From Marinobacter sp. LA51 (GTDB lineage Bacteria; Pseudomonadota; Gammaproteobacteria; Pseudomonadales; Oleiphilaceae), in contig NZ_AP028070.1 in NCBI RefSeq assembly GCF_030297175.1, forward strand, positions 2,356,001 to 2,420,000: DNA of 64,000 bases, written 5' to 3'. Under the pieces are notes generated by a model, which was not told where the DNA came from, did no database searches, and saw only the letters and a program-made list of their open reading frames with translations. Positions 38,788-47,344 of the stretch are shown one piece after another; within the stretch, counting starts at the first letter, position 1, and each line of letters starts with the position of its first letter. The position numbers and the translations under genes are program-made.

Positions 38788-39220
38788 GGCGGGTTGAGAA
38801 CACGAAGACCGTTCTCGCCAATTAACGTGGGCCACAGCATCGCTGTGAAAACCATCCTTCAAAGGAACTTGAGATTGATGGTTGCCGGCTGGGCCCATAG
38901 GATCATGGAACTGTATGATGAACTTGGCGTAAGAGCGACTCAATGGTTGTCCCAAAGCACAATCCATCCACGCCAGCAGGTAGGATTGATTGTAGTCTTG
39001 GGTAAGCCGTGGAGAACGCTGTTCATTCGCAGTTAACAGAGGGTTGGCGGGTTTCACACCACAGGTACGAGCCACCTAAACCTTGCTCCCAGGTACTCTA
39101 CCAATTTCGAAAGTTGATCACCGTCATCTCCCCTAGCTACCAGTTAACCTTTGAAGGCTAATGAATACATAACTTGCTGTAAACTTAAGATGCTTACCAA
39201 TGGATTAGAGAACGGCTAAC
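38788..39220. other. Gene-free stretch at left edge of the island
   Basis: No recognisable gene. Small open frames on both strands (for example 38794-39036) lack starts, ribosome sites or known motifs. An imperfect inverted repeat GAGAAC...GTTCTC (about 38796-38818) just after the oxidoreductase stop may form a hairpin, without a T-run. Base composition becomes AT-richer from about 39100. The island's left boundary is likely here, but I see no direct repeat of the dusA end. Confidence 0.5.
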
Positions 39221-39574
39221 ATGCTGATCTTGATAAAAGAACAATCCAACGGCAGAACGAGATGGGTCCGGAAAGCGATTGAAAGCGGACCGCTCGCCAT
39301 GAGTGAAATTGCAGACACTTTGGGCGTCTCCCGCATGTCAGTGTTGAACTGAAATCGCAAAGGATCGATCAACCTTGACAATTGCAAAGGCTTTGCAGAG
39401 CTGGCCGGATATCGCTTCTGGTCGCGGGCTTTTGGTGAAGCGCCTATGACCTATGCCGACAATTCAGACACTGGACCACAGTCACCACTAGCGGATATAG
39501 TCGAGGCACCAACAGAGCACGCTCGTCTAGTAAATTGGGGTGCATTGCGCGCCTCACCGCAGCCAGGGTTTTAA
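39221..39574 (+). pseudogene. Helix-turn-helix ORF with in-frame TGA
   Basis: An ATG at 39221 opens a frame that reads 43 codons to TGA at 39350-39352, then continues open in the same frame to TAA at 39572. The N-terminal part contains GPLAMSEIADTLGVSRMSVLN, which looks like a helix-turn-helix. After the stop the frame continues with about 73 codons. Most likely a tryptophan codon (TGG) became TGA and inactivated a small regulator; the short 43-residue product is the alternative. Its end overlaps the first codons of the GHKL gene, which suggests it belonged to the same operon. Confidence 0.5.
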
Positions 39575-40569
39575 CTTCAAAGCTCGCGGTGGGGTTGACC
39601 ACTACAATCAACGCAGTTGCCGAAGCAAAACGTTATTGGTTCCAGCATATCCAAGGAGAGGGATTGGGAAAGTTTCAAAGAGTACAGATTCGAGCGCCTA
39701 AACAGCTTTGTATTTACGATGGCATTTATAGCATTAGTTTTATTCAGTTCACCGCAGAGCTAGCATCGCGAACTATTCTTAAGGGTGAACGAGTAAAGGT
39801 TGACCTTTCAGAGGTTAGCCGGATAACGGCGGCAGCTTGCGTTATGCTTTTTGCTGAAACCACGAGAGCTCAACTGGTGACCGGGGACCCCGGGATTATA
39901 GATTTCAAGCTTCCTGATGACTCAAATATTCGCAGAACATTTATACACTCTGGACTTTGGGGCGCGGTGAGGCCGGGTTCTGTAGGAAAGCTTGAAAGCC
40001 TTTGGCGGTCGAAATCACCCTTTGCCTCTGGCACCGAGCCTCGCAAACACCTAGAGTCCACGCTCGAAACTCTAAGCGTTCTATCACCTGTAACGCTTCC
40101 TCCGAGATTTGATAGCGCGATCTCTGAAGCAATGCTCAACGTATATCATCATGCCTACGAAGGCGTTTCATCCTCTGGAGCTGAGTCGGGGATCGGAAGA
40201 CGCTGGTGGCAATACATGAATGTGAGGCCCCATAAAGCCAGCTTCATCATTTGCGACTTGGGGCAAGGAATCCCCAGAACATGCAGGCTTAGCGGATGGA
40301 ACCATTTTCATGATGGGGAGCTTATTAAAGGCGCCATGAGAGAAGGATTTTCAACTAGGATGAGCAAAGGAGGACGCGGCATGGGATGCTTAGACCTACA
40401 ACGACCAGTTGCGTCAAGCACGGTAGAACAACTTGCTATATTCAGCAACCAAGGAATATATTGGTTTAAGGAAGGCGGCAATATAGAGTTAGACCACCGT
40501 GATGCAAGCCTACCCGGCACGATCCTGGAGTGGAGCATTAGGCTCCCGGAGGGCCACGATGAAAACTAG
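39535..40569 (+). CDS. GHKL-type ATPase, partner-switching-like
   Basis: About 344 residues (start uncertain: TTG 39535, GTG 39589 or TTG 39595). A first part (about 50-130) with YDGIYSISFIQFTAEL and VDLSEVSRITAAACVMLFAE has the strand-helix look of a STAS-like region. The C-terminal half is a HATPase: N-box AISEAMLNVYHHAY (about 200-213), G1 box CDLGQGIP (about 245), and G2 box GRGMGCLDL (about 284). This resembles anti-sigma/SpoIIAB-like kinases rather than histidine kinases because no dimerisation/phosphoacceptor helix is seen. It overlaps the next gene by ATGAAAACTAG, so they are translationally coupled. Confidence 0.75.
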   Translation: MGCIARLTAARVLTSKLAVGLTTTINAVAEAKRYWFQHIQGEGLGKFQRVQIRAPKQLCIYDGIYSISFIQFTAELASRTILKGERVKVDLSEVSRITAAACVMLFAETTRAQLVTGDPGIIDFKLPDDSNIRRTFIHSGLWGAVRPGSVGKLESLWRSKSPFASGTEPRKHLESTLETLSVLSPVTLPPRFDSAISEAMLNVYHHAYEGVSSSGAESGIGRRWWQYMNVRPHKASFIICDLGQGIPRTCRLSGWNHFHDGELIKGAMREGFSTRMSKGGRGMGCLDLQRPVASSTVEQLAIFSNQGIYWFKEGGNIELDHRDASLPGTILEWSIRLPEGHDEN

Positions 40570-40903
40570 GAATAAAGCGACTGTGATCATTAACATCGGA
40601 AAGGACTATTCTGCGATTCCGTTCGGAAGGTATCGGACTGACAGCAAGTTCAGCGCTGAAAAGTTTCGTGACGATGTTCTTATCCCAGCTTTAGAAAAGT
40701 ATGACACAGTAGTAATCGAGCTCGATGACGTCAGAATGAGCTATGGCTCATCGTTTCTAGAAGAAACGTTCGGGGGACTGATCCGAAGAGGGTTTTCAGC
40801 GAAGGATATTCTCAGGAAGATCAAAGTTGAAACTGAGCTCGACGATTACCGGACCGAAATTAAAAATTACATAGACCGGGCGGAGAAATCGGTTGCCCAC
40901 TGA
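40559..40903 (+). CDS. DUF4325 STAS-like protein
   Basis: 114-residue protein starting MKTRNKATVIINIGKDYS. It has the DUF4325 core: PFGRYRTDSKFSAEKFRDDVL, a conserved D-rich strand VVIELDDVRMSYGSSFLEETFGGL, and a helix. DUF4325 resembles STAS-like anti-anti-sigma folds in size and in the position of a serine in the MSYGSS turn, which would be the phosphorylation site in such proteins. The start overlaps the GHKL ATPase stop by 11 bases. STAS-like/GHKL pairs make partner-switching modules; the binding partner here is unknown. Confidence 0.75.
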   Translation: MKTRNKATVIINIGKDYSAIPFGRYRTDSKFSAEKFRDDVLIPALEKYDTVVIELDDVRMSYGSSFLEETFGGLIRRGFSAKDILRKIKVETELDDYRTEIKNYIDRAEKSVAH

Positions 40904-41369
40904 ATTAACCTCCCAGTCGTTCACATGGACTCCACATATTTTTTCGGCCGCAATGATCGCTATTGGCTGGAGTGTGATTTATCGGAATGCGAAAAGGATT
41001 TCTTCACGAAACGAAACTTTCACCATAATAAACCGGATTGCTGACAACCTGAGAGCGATCGAAGAGAAGACCGTCAGCTTTTATAGTCGCGGTTTCGAAA
41101 AACAGTCACCTGCACTTTGGTACTCCGACATTTCACTCCACATCGAGTCAATACGGGAGCATATAGGGCTACTCCGAAAGAGACGCATTGACCCTGGAGT
41201 GAATCATCTAGCAAACCTTAGAGAACACACCTCTCTGCGCTGTGAGGAAGCAGGAAAGATGTCCACGGAGGAAAAAATGCTGATGCTTCAGGAGCTTAAG
41301 GCTGCAAGCGCAGAGTTACTGAGCAACCTCCACACAAAATTTCAGACTAAACACCCACATTTAGATTAG
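40893..41369 (+). CDS. Membrane protein of unknown function in GHKL/DUF4325 operon
   Basis: 158 residues from a TTG start that overlaps the DUF4325 stop by 11 bases. One hydrophobic segment at about residues 13-29 (PHIFSAAMIAIGWSVIYR) anchors the N-terminus, and the rest is a charged, mainly helical cytoplasmic or periplasmic domain with a coiled-coil look (residues 45-150). I recognise no family. The arrangement suggests an effector or anchor for the two upstream proteins, but this is only inferred from coupling. Confidence 0.65.
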   Translation: MPTELTSQSFTWTPHIFSAAMIAIGWSVIYRNAKRISSRNETFTIINRIADNLRAIEEKTVSFYSRGFEKQSPALWYSDISLHIESIREHIGLLRKRRIDPGVNHLANLREHTSLRCEEAGKMSTEEKMLMLQELKAASAELLSNLHTKFQTKHPHLD

Positions 41370-41386
41370 AGCAAATGAATGTATAA

Positions 41387-41418
41387 GCTCCGCAGGCGAT
41401 GCCTCCGGGGCTTTTTTG
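41387..41418 (+). terminator. Terminator after the GHKL/DUF4325/TM operon
   Basis: Stem AGCTCCGCAGGC / GCCTCCGGGGCT, with one wobble pair and one mismatch, loop GAT, followed by six Ts. It ends the coupled operon and is outside the IS3 element, which begins about 30 bases later. Confidence 0.8.
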
Positions 41419-41511
41419 TGCCCCCAAAATTTGCCACACCGAGACCTTCTGACCTGCTCCCCTCTGGCTTAACCGTTTCTAGCTTAGTAATGTTCATCAC
41501 AGCAGAGGACG

Positions 41512-41781
41512 ATGAACATGAAAAAGCGATTTTCAGACGAGCAGATCATCAGCATTTTGAAGGAAGCCGAAGCAGGCCTGGCGGTGAAGGAGCTGTGCCG
41601 CAAGTACAACATTTCTGACGCCACCTTCTACACCTGGCGCAAGAAGTTTGGTGGCATGGAGGTTTCAGAGGCGCGCCGGTTGAAGACGGTCGAAGATGAG
41701 AACGCCAGGCTCAAGAAACTGCTGGCTGAGTCTCTTCTGGATAACGAAGCCCTGAAGGCGGCCCTCAACCGAAAGTACTGA
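41512..41781 (+). CDS. IS3-family transposase OrfA
   Basis: 89-residue DNA-binding subunit with a helix-turn-helix near the N-terminus (AVKELCRKYNISDATFYTWRKKFGG), a leucine-zipper-like C-terminus and a typical stop just before orfB. Start MNMKKRFSDEQIISILKEAE is the family N-terminus. It is expressed with orfB by -1 frameshifting near AAAG at 41772-41775. Confidence 0.93.
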   Translation: MNMKKRFSDEQIISILKEAEAGLAVKELCRKYNISDATFYTWRKKFGGMEVSEARRLKTVEDENARLKKLLAESLLDNEALKAALNRKY

Positions 41782-41804
41782 CCGTCGAGAACAAGCGCGA
41801 GGCC

Positions 41805-42641
41805 GTGCGGGCTATGCAGGAGCAAACGCCGATTTCACAACGCAGGGCCTGTTTTCTCGTCGGGTTATCCCGCGCTTGGTTTCACTACCGCTCCACCGTT
41901 GCCGCTGGTGACAATCTGCTCAGCGAGCGCATTACGGAACTGGCCCATGAGCGTCGTCGGTTTGGTTACCGACGGGTTCATCAACTGTTGCGACGGGAAG
42001 GCACCGACGTGAATCACAAAAAGGTTTACCGGCTGTATCGGGAGGCTGGACTGGCCGTACCGAAACGCAAGCGCCGCAAGGGTATCGCCATGGAGCGTCA
42101 GCCCCTGGTGTTGCCGGAGGCTCCAAACCAGACCTGGTCCATGGATTTCGTTATGGACTCGTTGGCGTGCGGCCGGCGGATAAAGTGCCTGACCATTGTC
42201 GATGACTTCACCAAGGAGTGTCTCGACATCCCCGTGGCCAATGGCATCTCTGGTGACCAGGTTGCCCGCACACTGGATGCCATAGCCGCCTTCAGAGGCT
42301 ATCCTCAGGCTGTCAGGACAGATCAGGGGCCGGAGTTTACCAGTAAGGCTCTGGATCAGTGGGCTTACGATAACCGGGTGGAATTGAAGCTGATCCAGCC
42401 TGGGAAGCCGACTCAGAACGGCTTCATCGAAAGCTTCAATGGGCGCTTCCGAGACGAGTGCCTGAATGAGCACTGGTTCCGGGATCTGGCTCATGCCCGC
42501 GAGATCATCGGTAACTGGCGACGAGATTATAATGAAAACCGACCCCATTCAGCGTTGAGCTACCAGACACCACTGGAGTTTGCCGCTGGCTACCGGACTA
42601 CGGGAAAAGGGTCGAAATTAACCGACATTACTAAGCAGTGA
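41805..42641 (+). CDS. IS3-family transposase OrfB (DDE)
   Basis: 278-residue catalytic subunit. The HTH_21 region is at about residues 38-90 (RRRFGYRRVHQLLRREG), followed by the rve integrase core with DDE residues: D in WSMDFVMDSL, D in VRTDQGPEFTSKA, and E in NGFIESFNGRFRDECLNEHWF. The C-terminal YNENRPHSAL motif is diagnostic. It is probably translated mainly as a frameshift fusion with OrfA. Confidence 0.93.
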   Translation: MRAMQEQTPISQRRACFLVGLSRAWFHYRSTVAAGDNLLSERITELAHERRRFGYRRVHQLLRREGTDVNHKKVYRLYREAGLAVPKRKRRKGIAMERQPLVLPEAPNQTWSMDFVMDSLACGRRIKCLTIVDDFTKECLDIPVANGISGDQVARTLDAIAAFRGYPQAVRTDQGPEFTSKALDQWAYDNRVELKLIQPGKPTQNGFIESFNGRFRDECLNEHWFRDLAHAREIIGNWRRDYNENRPHSALSYQTPLEFAAGYRTTGKGSKLTDITKQ

Positions 42642-42668
42642 GTGGTTTAGTGATTGGGGGCAGGTCAC

Positions 42669-43038
42669 GGCCAACGAGAGGGTCCGGGAGGCAGGAGTGA
42701 GGGTTTCGGAAAAGGTACAAGTGATCGGTTCAGGCAGAACAAAGCGTTCAGTAGGTCGGTTCAGGGCTTTGGTGGGGATCATGAGGCGATCAAGGTGATG
42801 GGGCCAGTAGCCGCTTGGCGGCATTGTGCAACGCGGTCTCCTGACAAGCCTGCATTTGACTGTCCGATCCGCTCTTGTGTGCGAAATGGTGGGCCCTGAT
42901 CTTACCCTTGCGCGCAACCAGTATCGCGCCGCATTGGGCGCACTGGCAGTGACACGCCTCGCCACTGACAACCTCTGAAATGATTCGGACCTCACCGGTA
43001 GCCCGATCCCGGGCGGATAACATGCCTCCGTGCCCCAT
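42669..43038 (-). pseudogene. CoiA-like nuclease gene, frameshifted and cut by IS3
   Basis: Reading leftward from an ATG ending at 43038, an 82-codon frame has the N-terminal domain of competence-type CoiA proteins: the zinc-like pair CQCAQCG, then KGKIRAHHFAHKSG, and CQETALHNAAKRLL. That frame stops at 42790. The next frame (+1) stays open and runs on to the IS end at 42668, giving a plausible continuation, so a frameshift plus truncation by the IS is the simplest reading. CoiA is associated with recombination and nuclease activity. A real short protein is also possible, but the family is about 300 residues. Confidence 0.5.
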
Positions 43039-43041
43039 GTC

Positions 43042-43212
43042 TTACCCACTGCTGCCTGGGAAAGATGGAGCACGGGCCGCTTTGATCTTCAAGATAAAGG
43101 CATCCTTCCTCCCCGACCGCACGGCTAACTCCAACTTCGATGAAATGCGCCTGAGGTCGCTGACAGGAAACGGACGCGAAAAATTTTTCATGCCATACAG
43201 TTCCCTTGCCAT
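43042..43212 (-). CDS. Tiny ORF between PLD-like and CoiA-like genes
   Basis: 56 codons starting MARELYGMKNFSRPFPVSDL and ending SSG before TAA. It lies between the stop of the PLD-like gene (43250) and the CoiA-like start (43038), with three bases between it and CoiA. The composition is basic (Lys/Arg-rich C-terminus). I recognise no family. Its tight placement suggests translation in an operon, but its small size leaves doubt. Confidence 0.4.
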   Translation of the reverse strand: MARELYGMKNFSRPFPVSDLRRISSKLELAVRSGRKDAFILKIKAARAPSFPGSSG

Positions 43213-43249
43213 CGCAATTGCTCGGTCCGGGTCCAGTTGCCGGAGGCGC

Positions 43250-44140
43250 TCACTGATTTAAATTTATGACTCTTGCAATGCCGCGATCAATTGCCGACGA
43301 AAGCTCAGCTTCAGTTTCGCTTTTTTCGTTTTTACCGCACAGACTCAAACTAAGCCTGTCGGAATGCGCCCCTATCTTCGGAGCATCAGAGAAACCCTGC
43401 CCTGTCTTAACCGCAGAATTCTCAGTTAGCAGATAGCGGTCGTGAAAAAACTTTAAAGGCGCGACAATCAGGTTGAGCGTTGGCAGGTATCCGTATTTTC
43501 CAAGGTATTCTGAGGCAAAAACCTTTTCAGGATCAGCTGTATCTATACTGGTAACAAGCGTTAACTTCTTTACGCTCTTTAGGCTGGAGATAAAGCTTAT
43601 GAGCTCGTGTAGCACTTTGTTTCCCGCCAACCTAAAGTACTGATCAATTATCGTTATTTGGTTCCCTAACCTGAGAAGCGGGAGCAATGCCCCAGTAATA
43701 TCTTCTGGCGTCCGGTCTATACGAATCGTTGGCGGAACGCTCCACCTTTCGCAATCCGCAATGATCTCTTCGTAGTTGAGTGCGCCTTCGATATCACGAT
43801 TAGAAACCGTGGCATCAAAATCCGTAAACTCTCTCTGCTTTTCGAACCACTCATGCCAGTTTTCCACGCTTGCCGGATCGAGAACCGAATTTCGGTAAGC
43901 TGGTAAAACAAGAGTGTTTCCACCTTTACTCTTTCTCAGAGTGTTGAGGTAAGTTTTTATCGATTTCTTTTTAACATCTTGAATGTCAGATTCTTTTACT
44001 ATCGAGAATGCCTCAGCTAACCACTGGTTGACCGACGCTACGATAAATCGACCTCGCTCCTCACCAAATGCACTTTTCAGAACCCCGTAGTAGTGATATT
44101 CACTCAAACAATACGGATCAAACGCAATTTCTTTGTACAT
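43250..44140 (-). CDS. PLD-like protein, possible effector of ATPase pair
   Basis: 296 residues. The C-terminal half resembles a PLD-type fold lacking a full HKD motif: LTLVTSIDTA near residue 203 and KFFHDRYLLTENSAVKTGQGFS near residue 240, where HDRYLL replaces HxK. The N-terminal half (about 1-150) is helical and unrecognised. The start codon overlaps the ATPase stop by one base (ATGA), so both are translated together. AAA ATPase plus small nuclease-like partner is a recurrent defence layout; the nuclease role is inferred. Confidence 0.6.
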   Translation of the reverse strand: MYKEIAFDPYCLSEYHYYGVLKSAFGEERGRFIVASVNQWLAEAFSIVKESDIQDVKKKSIKTYLNTLRKSKGGNTLVLPAYRNSVLDPASVENWHEWFEKQREFTDFDATVSNRDIEGALNYEEIIADCERWSVPPTIRIDRTPEDITGALLPLLRLGNQITIIDQYFRLAGNKVLHELISFISSLKSVKKLTLVTSIDTADPEKVFASEYLGKYGYLPTLNLIVAPLKFFHDRYLLTENSAVKTGQGFSDAPKIGAHSDRLSLSLCGKNEKSETEAELSSAIDRGIARVINLNQ

Positions 44141-45978
44141 CAGAACAGCTCCTCATCGCGCTCCTCAAAGAAGCCGCCCGGCCAGTGCTGTTCGAAATCA
44201 CCGTCGTCGGTTATGTCCAACCGCCTCACCTGTACTCCTGAGTCCGAAGGTTCGAGATAGATGACAGAAACGTCATTAGGGCGGACTGGCGCCATTTCTT
44301 TTGGTTGCTGTCTATTTTCAGATTCCCGGATACGTCGCAGCAATCTCAAAACAAGATGCTCACTGTGAGTTTCGATAAGAAAGCTGGTTTCTTCGGTCGT
44401 ACTCAGCAACATATCCCCGATAGCGACTTGAACCCTCGGGTGCACGTGTAGTTCAGGCTGCTCACAGGCGATGAGGCCATTTTCAACAGAAGCAGATGCA
44501 ACGAGAAGCGGTAACAACTGCGAAACACCAACACCTATATCGGCAGCAGTAACTTCAAGGTTATTGCGGCAATCCCATAAAGCGATTTTCGTATTCTTGA
44601 AAGGGAACTCCCCGAGATAGAGTGAGGACTTAGAGTCATAACGGTCGCGCCAAGATTCCAACATCAGTGGAGAGATATCGCGCTCCTCTGCGGTCGGGTT
44701 CTCTTCCAAACTCTCATTGGAGACGGTTATGCTCAAGCCTTTACCCAGCGCATCAGACATCGTAACCACATCATCCATACCGTCGAAATGTTTAGACGGC
44801 GTGATATAACGTGCATTGCCCTGTTCAGTTTTATAAACCAGCTTGTAGCCCAGATTGAGCTTGTCCTCTCCTGTCAGCCATTCGTTAATCACGGTGTCCC
44901 GCAATAAATCGCATTTAGACAGCTCGTCCCAGCACGCTTGGCCAGAATACCAGTCCTTTTGCTCGGGATACGGGTTGGGCTGATAAGTTGAATCAGAGAT
45001 GTGACGAAGGGGGCCGATACAGAGACTTTCGCTCAATAACTCCAAAAGGTTATCTAAGGGAGCGACAACGATATCGCTCAGTATTTCTTCCACCACTCTA
45101 GCGCTTATGTCGTCATCTAGTGCCAGGCTGGTATGCAAGGAGCGCCCAAGCTTTGGCAAGGCTCCGGCAAAACCTTTAATGCCCAAAGTCTTCGATGCGG
45201 TATCAAAGTGATCCGCTTTGACGCTTTCTTGAGGGTATTCTTCCTCATCAAGAAACATAGGCGGAATCTGTATTAATTCATGAAGCTCACTCTGAAGCGC
45301 TTCGGAGGAAAACACCAACTCATCCAGATCCGGGCCCTCTTCATCCCCACTTTCATACACATAGTTAGCCAGAGAGGGATGAAGCGCATTCCCCTGGTTA
45401 ATCTGCTCCGACACCCACTCCTCGAGTTCGTCGTATTTCAGCAGCGGATGCTGGTAGTTAATTCCAGAGATCATCGGCTGCCTCAACCCTGGATCACTGG
45501 TGATCTCCGCCAAATTTGTCCCATCGAATCCAATTGCATAGCGCGACACATAAGCCGTGTCCCGTGAGAAAGACCAACTTACATCCAAGGTCACAGACAT
45601 CTTGTTCGCTCGAGGCGCAAGCCCAACCAACTCACCGATAGCCCCAACCCCTATGGCAACCAGCTCGCCGACATCGGTATAAGAGGCACCAAGTTTTCCT
45701 CCTAGTTCGAATTCGATTCCAATTCGAAGTGTTTCATCCAACCGCTTGCCGTGAACAAGATGACGGAAACCACCAACAAAGCGCCCTCCCATTGCGTCGA
45801 TTCGCTGAGGATCACACTGACCCTTGGACAGAATCTGCTGAACATAGAACAGCGCCATCAACACCGTACTTTTGCCAACGGAGTTTGGGCCAAACAAAAG
45901 AGTAAGGGGCGCAAATTCAATCGTCTGTTCTTTCCGGAACGAGCGGAAATTAGCGAGTGTTAGTTTGGTGATTCGCAT
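44140..45978 (-). CDS. AAA ATPase with DUF3696 C-terminus
   Basis: 612 residues. N-terminal Walker A is GPNSVGKST near residue 30 within the ABC/SMC-like opening LTLANFRSFRKEQTIEF. The signature region is GVGVSQLLPLLVAS near residue 490 and Walker B is LIACEQPELHVHP near residue 510, followed by a histidine switch in ETHSEHLVLRLLRRI. The C-terminus has the DUF3696 ending GDFEQHWPGGFFEERDEEL. OLD-like and related ATPases of this type are common in anti-phage modules. It overlaps its downstream partner and has its own promoter about 100 bases upstream. Confidence 0.85.
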   Translation of the reverse strand: MRITKLTLANFRSFRKEQTIEFAPLTLLFGPNSVGKSTVLMALFYVQQILSKGQCDPQRIDAMGGRFVGGFRHLVHGKRLDETLRIGIEFELGGKLGASYTDVGELVAIGVGAIGELVGLAPRANKMSVTLDVSWSFSRDTAYVSRYAIGFDGTNLAEITSDPGLRQPMISGINYQHPLLKYDELEEWVSEQINQGNALHPSLANYVYESGDEEGPDLDELVFSSEALQSELHELIQIPPMFLDEEEYPQESVKADHFDTASKTLGIKGFAGALPKLGRSLHTSLALDDDISARVVEEILSDIVVAPLDNLLELLSESLCIGPLRHISDSTYQPNPYPEQKDWYSGQACWDELSKCDLLRDTVINEWLTGEDKLNLGYKLVYKTEQGNARYITPSKHFDGMDDVVTMSDALGKGLSITVSNESLEENPTAEERDISPLMLESWRDRYDSKSSLYLGEFPFKNTKIALWDCRNNLEVTAADIGVGVSQLLPLLVASASVENGLIACEQPELHVHPRVQVAIGDMLLSTTEETSFLIETHSEHLVLRLLRRIRESENRQQPKEMAPVRPNDVSVIYLEPSDSGVQVRRLDITDDGDFEQHWPGGFFEERDEELF

Positions 45979-46071
45979 CTAGAGTTATGCTTCCTTTGCA
46001 AAATTCCGAGTTTTTTCTTAGGAGGGCCCAGACCAACTTTGAAGGTTTCAGGCGTACTTCGAAGCCTCTCA

Positions 46072-46099
46072 TTATAATAAAAGTAGACTATCAGTCAGA
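46072..46099 (-). promoter_or_regulatory. Sigma70-like promoter of ATPase/PLD-like operon
   Basis: On the minus strand CTGACT (46094-46099) and the perfect TATAAT (46072-46077) are separated by 16 bases. It points at the ATPase gene starting at 45978. Its presence suggests the ATPase pair is transcribed separately from hsdR-M-S. Confidence 0.55.
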
Positions 46100-46189
46100 C
46101 CTCGATTCGATGGAAGAGGCGCCGTAAAACCGAACACACCCGTTCCATTTCACGCCCGTTCTGAATTTCGCTATCGTTTCGAACCGAGT

Positions 46190-47344
46190 CTAACGAATCT
46201 GAAAGAACTGCGAAGAGAGTGAATCCGAGAAATATTTTAGATCGTCCGAATGCTTGTTAAGTTTTTGCTTTTGCGAATCAATTTTTATGAAAATTTCTGA
46301 AAATTGTGCCAGTAACCCGGGCGATGGTATTGGCACGGGAAGTCTCTTAAGCTTCTCGCTAGTTAAGTGCGAGAACGTTACTTGTGAGACAGATTTACTA
46401 AATCCTCCAAGTTTGCTCATCCAGTAAAAGTACTCCTGCAGATACTCTGGAGTTAATGGACTCTGCACTCTGACTCTATGCAACGCTTTTTGAAAATAAC
46501 ATTCCTCGAGCTCATTCCTCCAAATCGAGCATCGACCTACTTCCCCCCCCTCGCAGACAAGCAAGTCGCCATCTCGAAGTGAGAACTTTGCTCGTTCACT
46601 TTCTGAGAAATCCATTTGCAGGACTTCTGAAAGGTCAAAAGCACCCCAACGGACATTGGCATTTCTTAAATACTTTCTAGGATTTTGACCGGATTTAGAC
46701 TTTTGCGAGAGCATTTTCCCCAACTGACACTGGGTAACAGAGCCTAGTTCACGAACAGGCCAGCCTTTTGGATTAGTAACCGGATCGCCAAACAACTCCA
46801 AAAACATGCTGCGCAAAAGCTGATCCGTTAATTCAATTGCTTGCTGGCGTTTACGACGGAGGGCATCAGATTTGTCGAGGATGGTGGCGATGCGCTTTTG
46901 TTCATCCAATCGCGGCAGTGGAATTTCATGCTCCCAAAAGACCTTCATCGAAACTCTGGGCATTTTTGCTCCAGCGACTTGCTGACTTACCCAATCAACA
47001 AACCGTCTAGACCGCAGATAGTGCGCAAGATATCTCCTGTCAATCCTTTCAGGGTCAGGCAACATCGGCACAAGTTCCGTGGTAGCGACGCCAAGTTCGT
47101 CGGGCAAAACTACTTTGTTCAAATAAGGGCGAAGCTTGGAATAAAGGACGTGCTGACAATCAAACAGATGTGTAGAGCTACCCGCCTCTTTTGCTGGACC
47201 TCTCTCCTTTTCGAGAATTTCCCCGCTCTGAGCTTTCACCTGATCTAGATTTAGGTGCCACACAATCTTTTCTGGATCTAGCGAGGTCTTCCGCAGAGGC
47301 CTTGCAGGAGCAATATCTCCAAGTCTAGCTTTAACGGTGCTCAA
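46190..47344 (-). CDS. hsdS: Type I restriction-modification specificity subunit
   Basis: 384 residues with two target recognition domains separated by a conserved spacer helix. The first TRD covers about 1-165 (with [29 protein letters not shown], the typical end helix) and the second about 195-365. The spacing and repeated [22 protein letters not shown] motifs are family-typical. It determines the DNA sequence recognised by the HsdR/M complex. Its start codon overlaps the hsdM stop. Recognition sequence cannot be read by eye. Confidence 0.93.
   Translation of the reverse strand: MSTVKARLGDIAPARPLRKTSLDPEKIVWHLNLDQVKAQSGEILEKERGPAKEAGSSTHLFDCQHVLYSKLRPYLNKVVLPDELGVATTELVPMLPDPERIDRRYLAHYLRSRRFVDWVSQQVAGAKMPRVSMKVFWEHEIPLPRLDEQKRIATILDKSDALRRKRQQAIELTDQLLRSMFLELFGDPVTNPKGWPVRELGSVTQCQLGKMLSQKSKSGQNPRKYLRNANVRWGAFDLSEVLQMDFSESERAKFSLRDGDLLVCEGGEVGRCSIWRNELEECYFQKALHRVRVQSPLTPEYLQEYFYWMSKLGGFSKSVSQVTFSHLTSEKLKRLPVPIPSPGLLAQFSEIFIKIDSQKQKLNKHSDDLKYFSDSLSSQFFQIR

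Larger units (their letters stand above)
41450..42668 (+). mobile_element. IS3-family insertion sequence
   Basis: An element of about 1,219 bp. Imperfect terminal inverted repeats TGACCTGCTCCC (left) and TGACCTGCCCCC (right, reverse complement) bound two ORFs in the usual orfA/orfB arrangement. The orfB frame is -1 relative to orfA and open back to 41745, so a programmed frameshift would fuse them. No identical target-site duplication flanks the ends (CTTC left, CGGC right). It lies between the GHKL operon and a broken CoiA-like gene. Confidence 0.88.

Noticed and set aside
38794..39036. 80-codon frame in the left island edge
   Set aside because: No ribosome site, motif or codon pattern supports it; overlaps a second open frame on the other strand.
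39350..39352. TGA as selenocysteine codon
   Set aside because: The flanking sequence is a helix-turn-helix region, not a known selenoprotein, and no SECIS-like hairpin is evident; a nonsense change is simpler.
42980..43261. 93-codon plus-strand frame near the CoiA-like gene
   Set aside because: The minus-strand 56-codon frame fits the operon direction and spacing better; the plus-strand frame has no feature.
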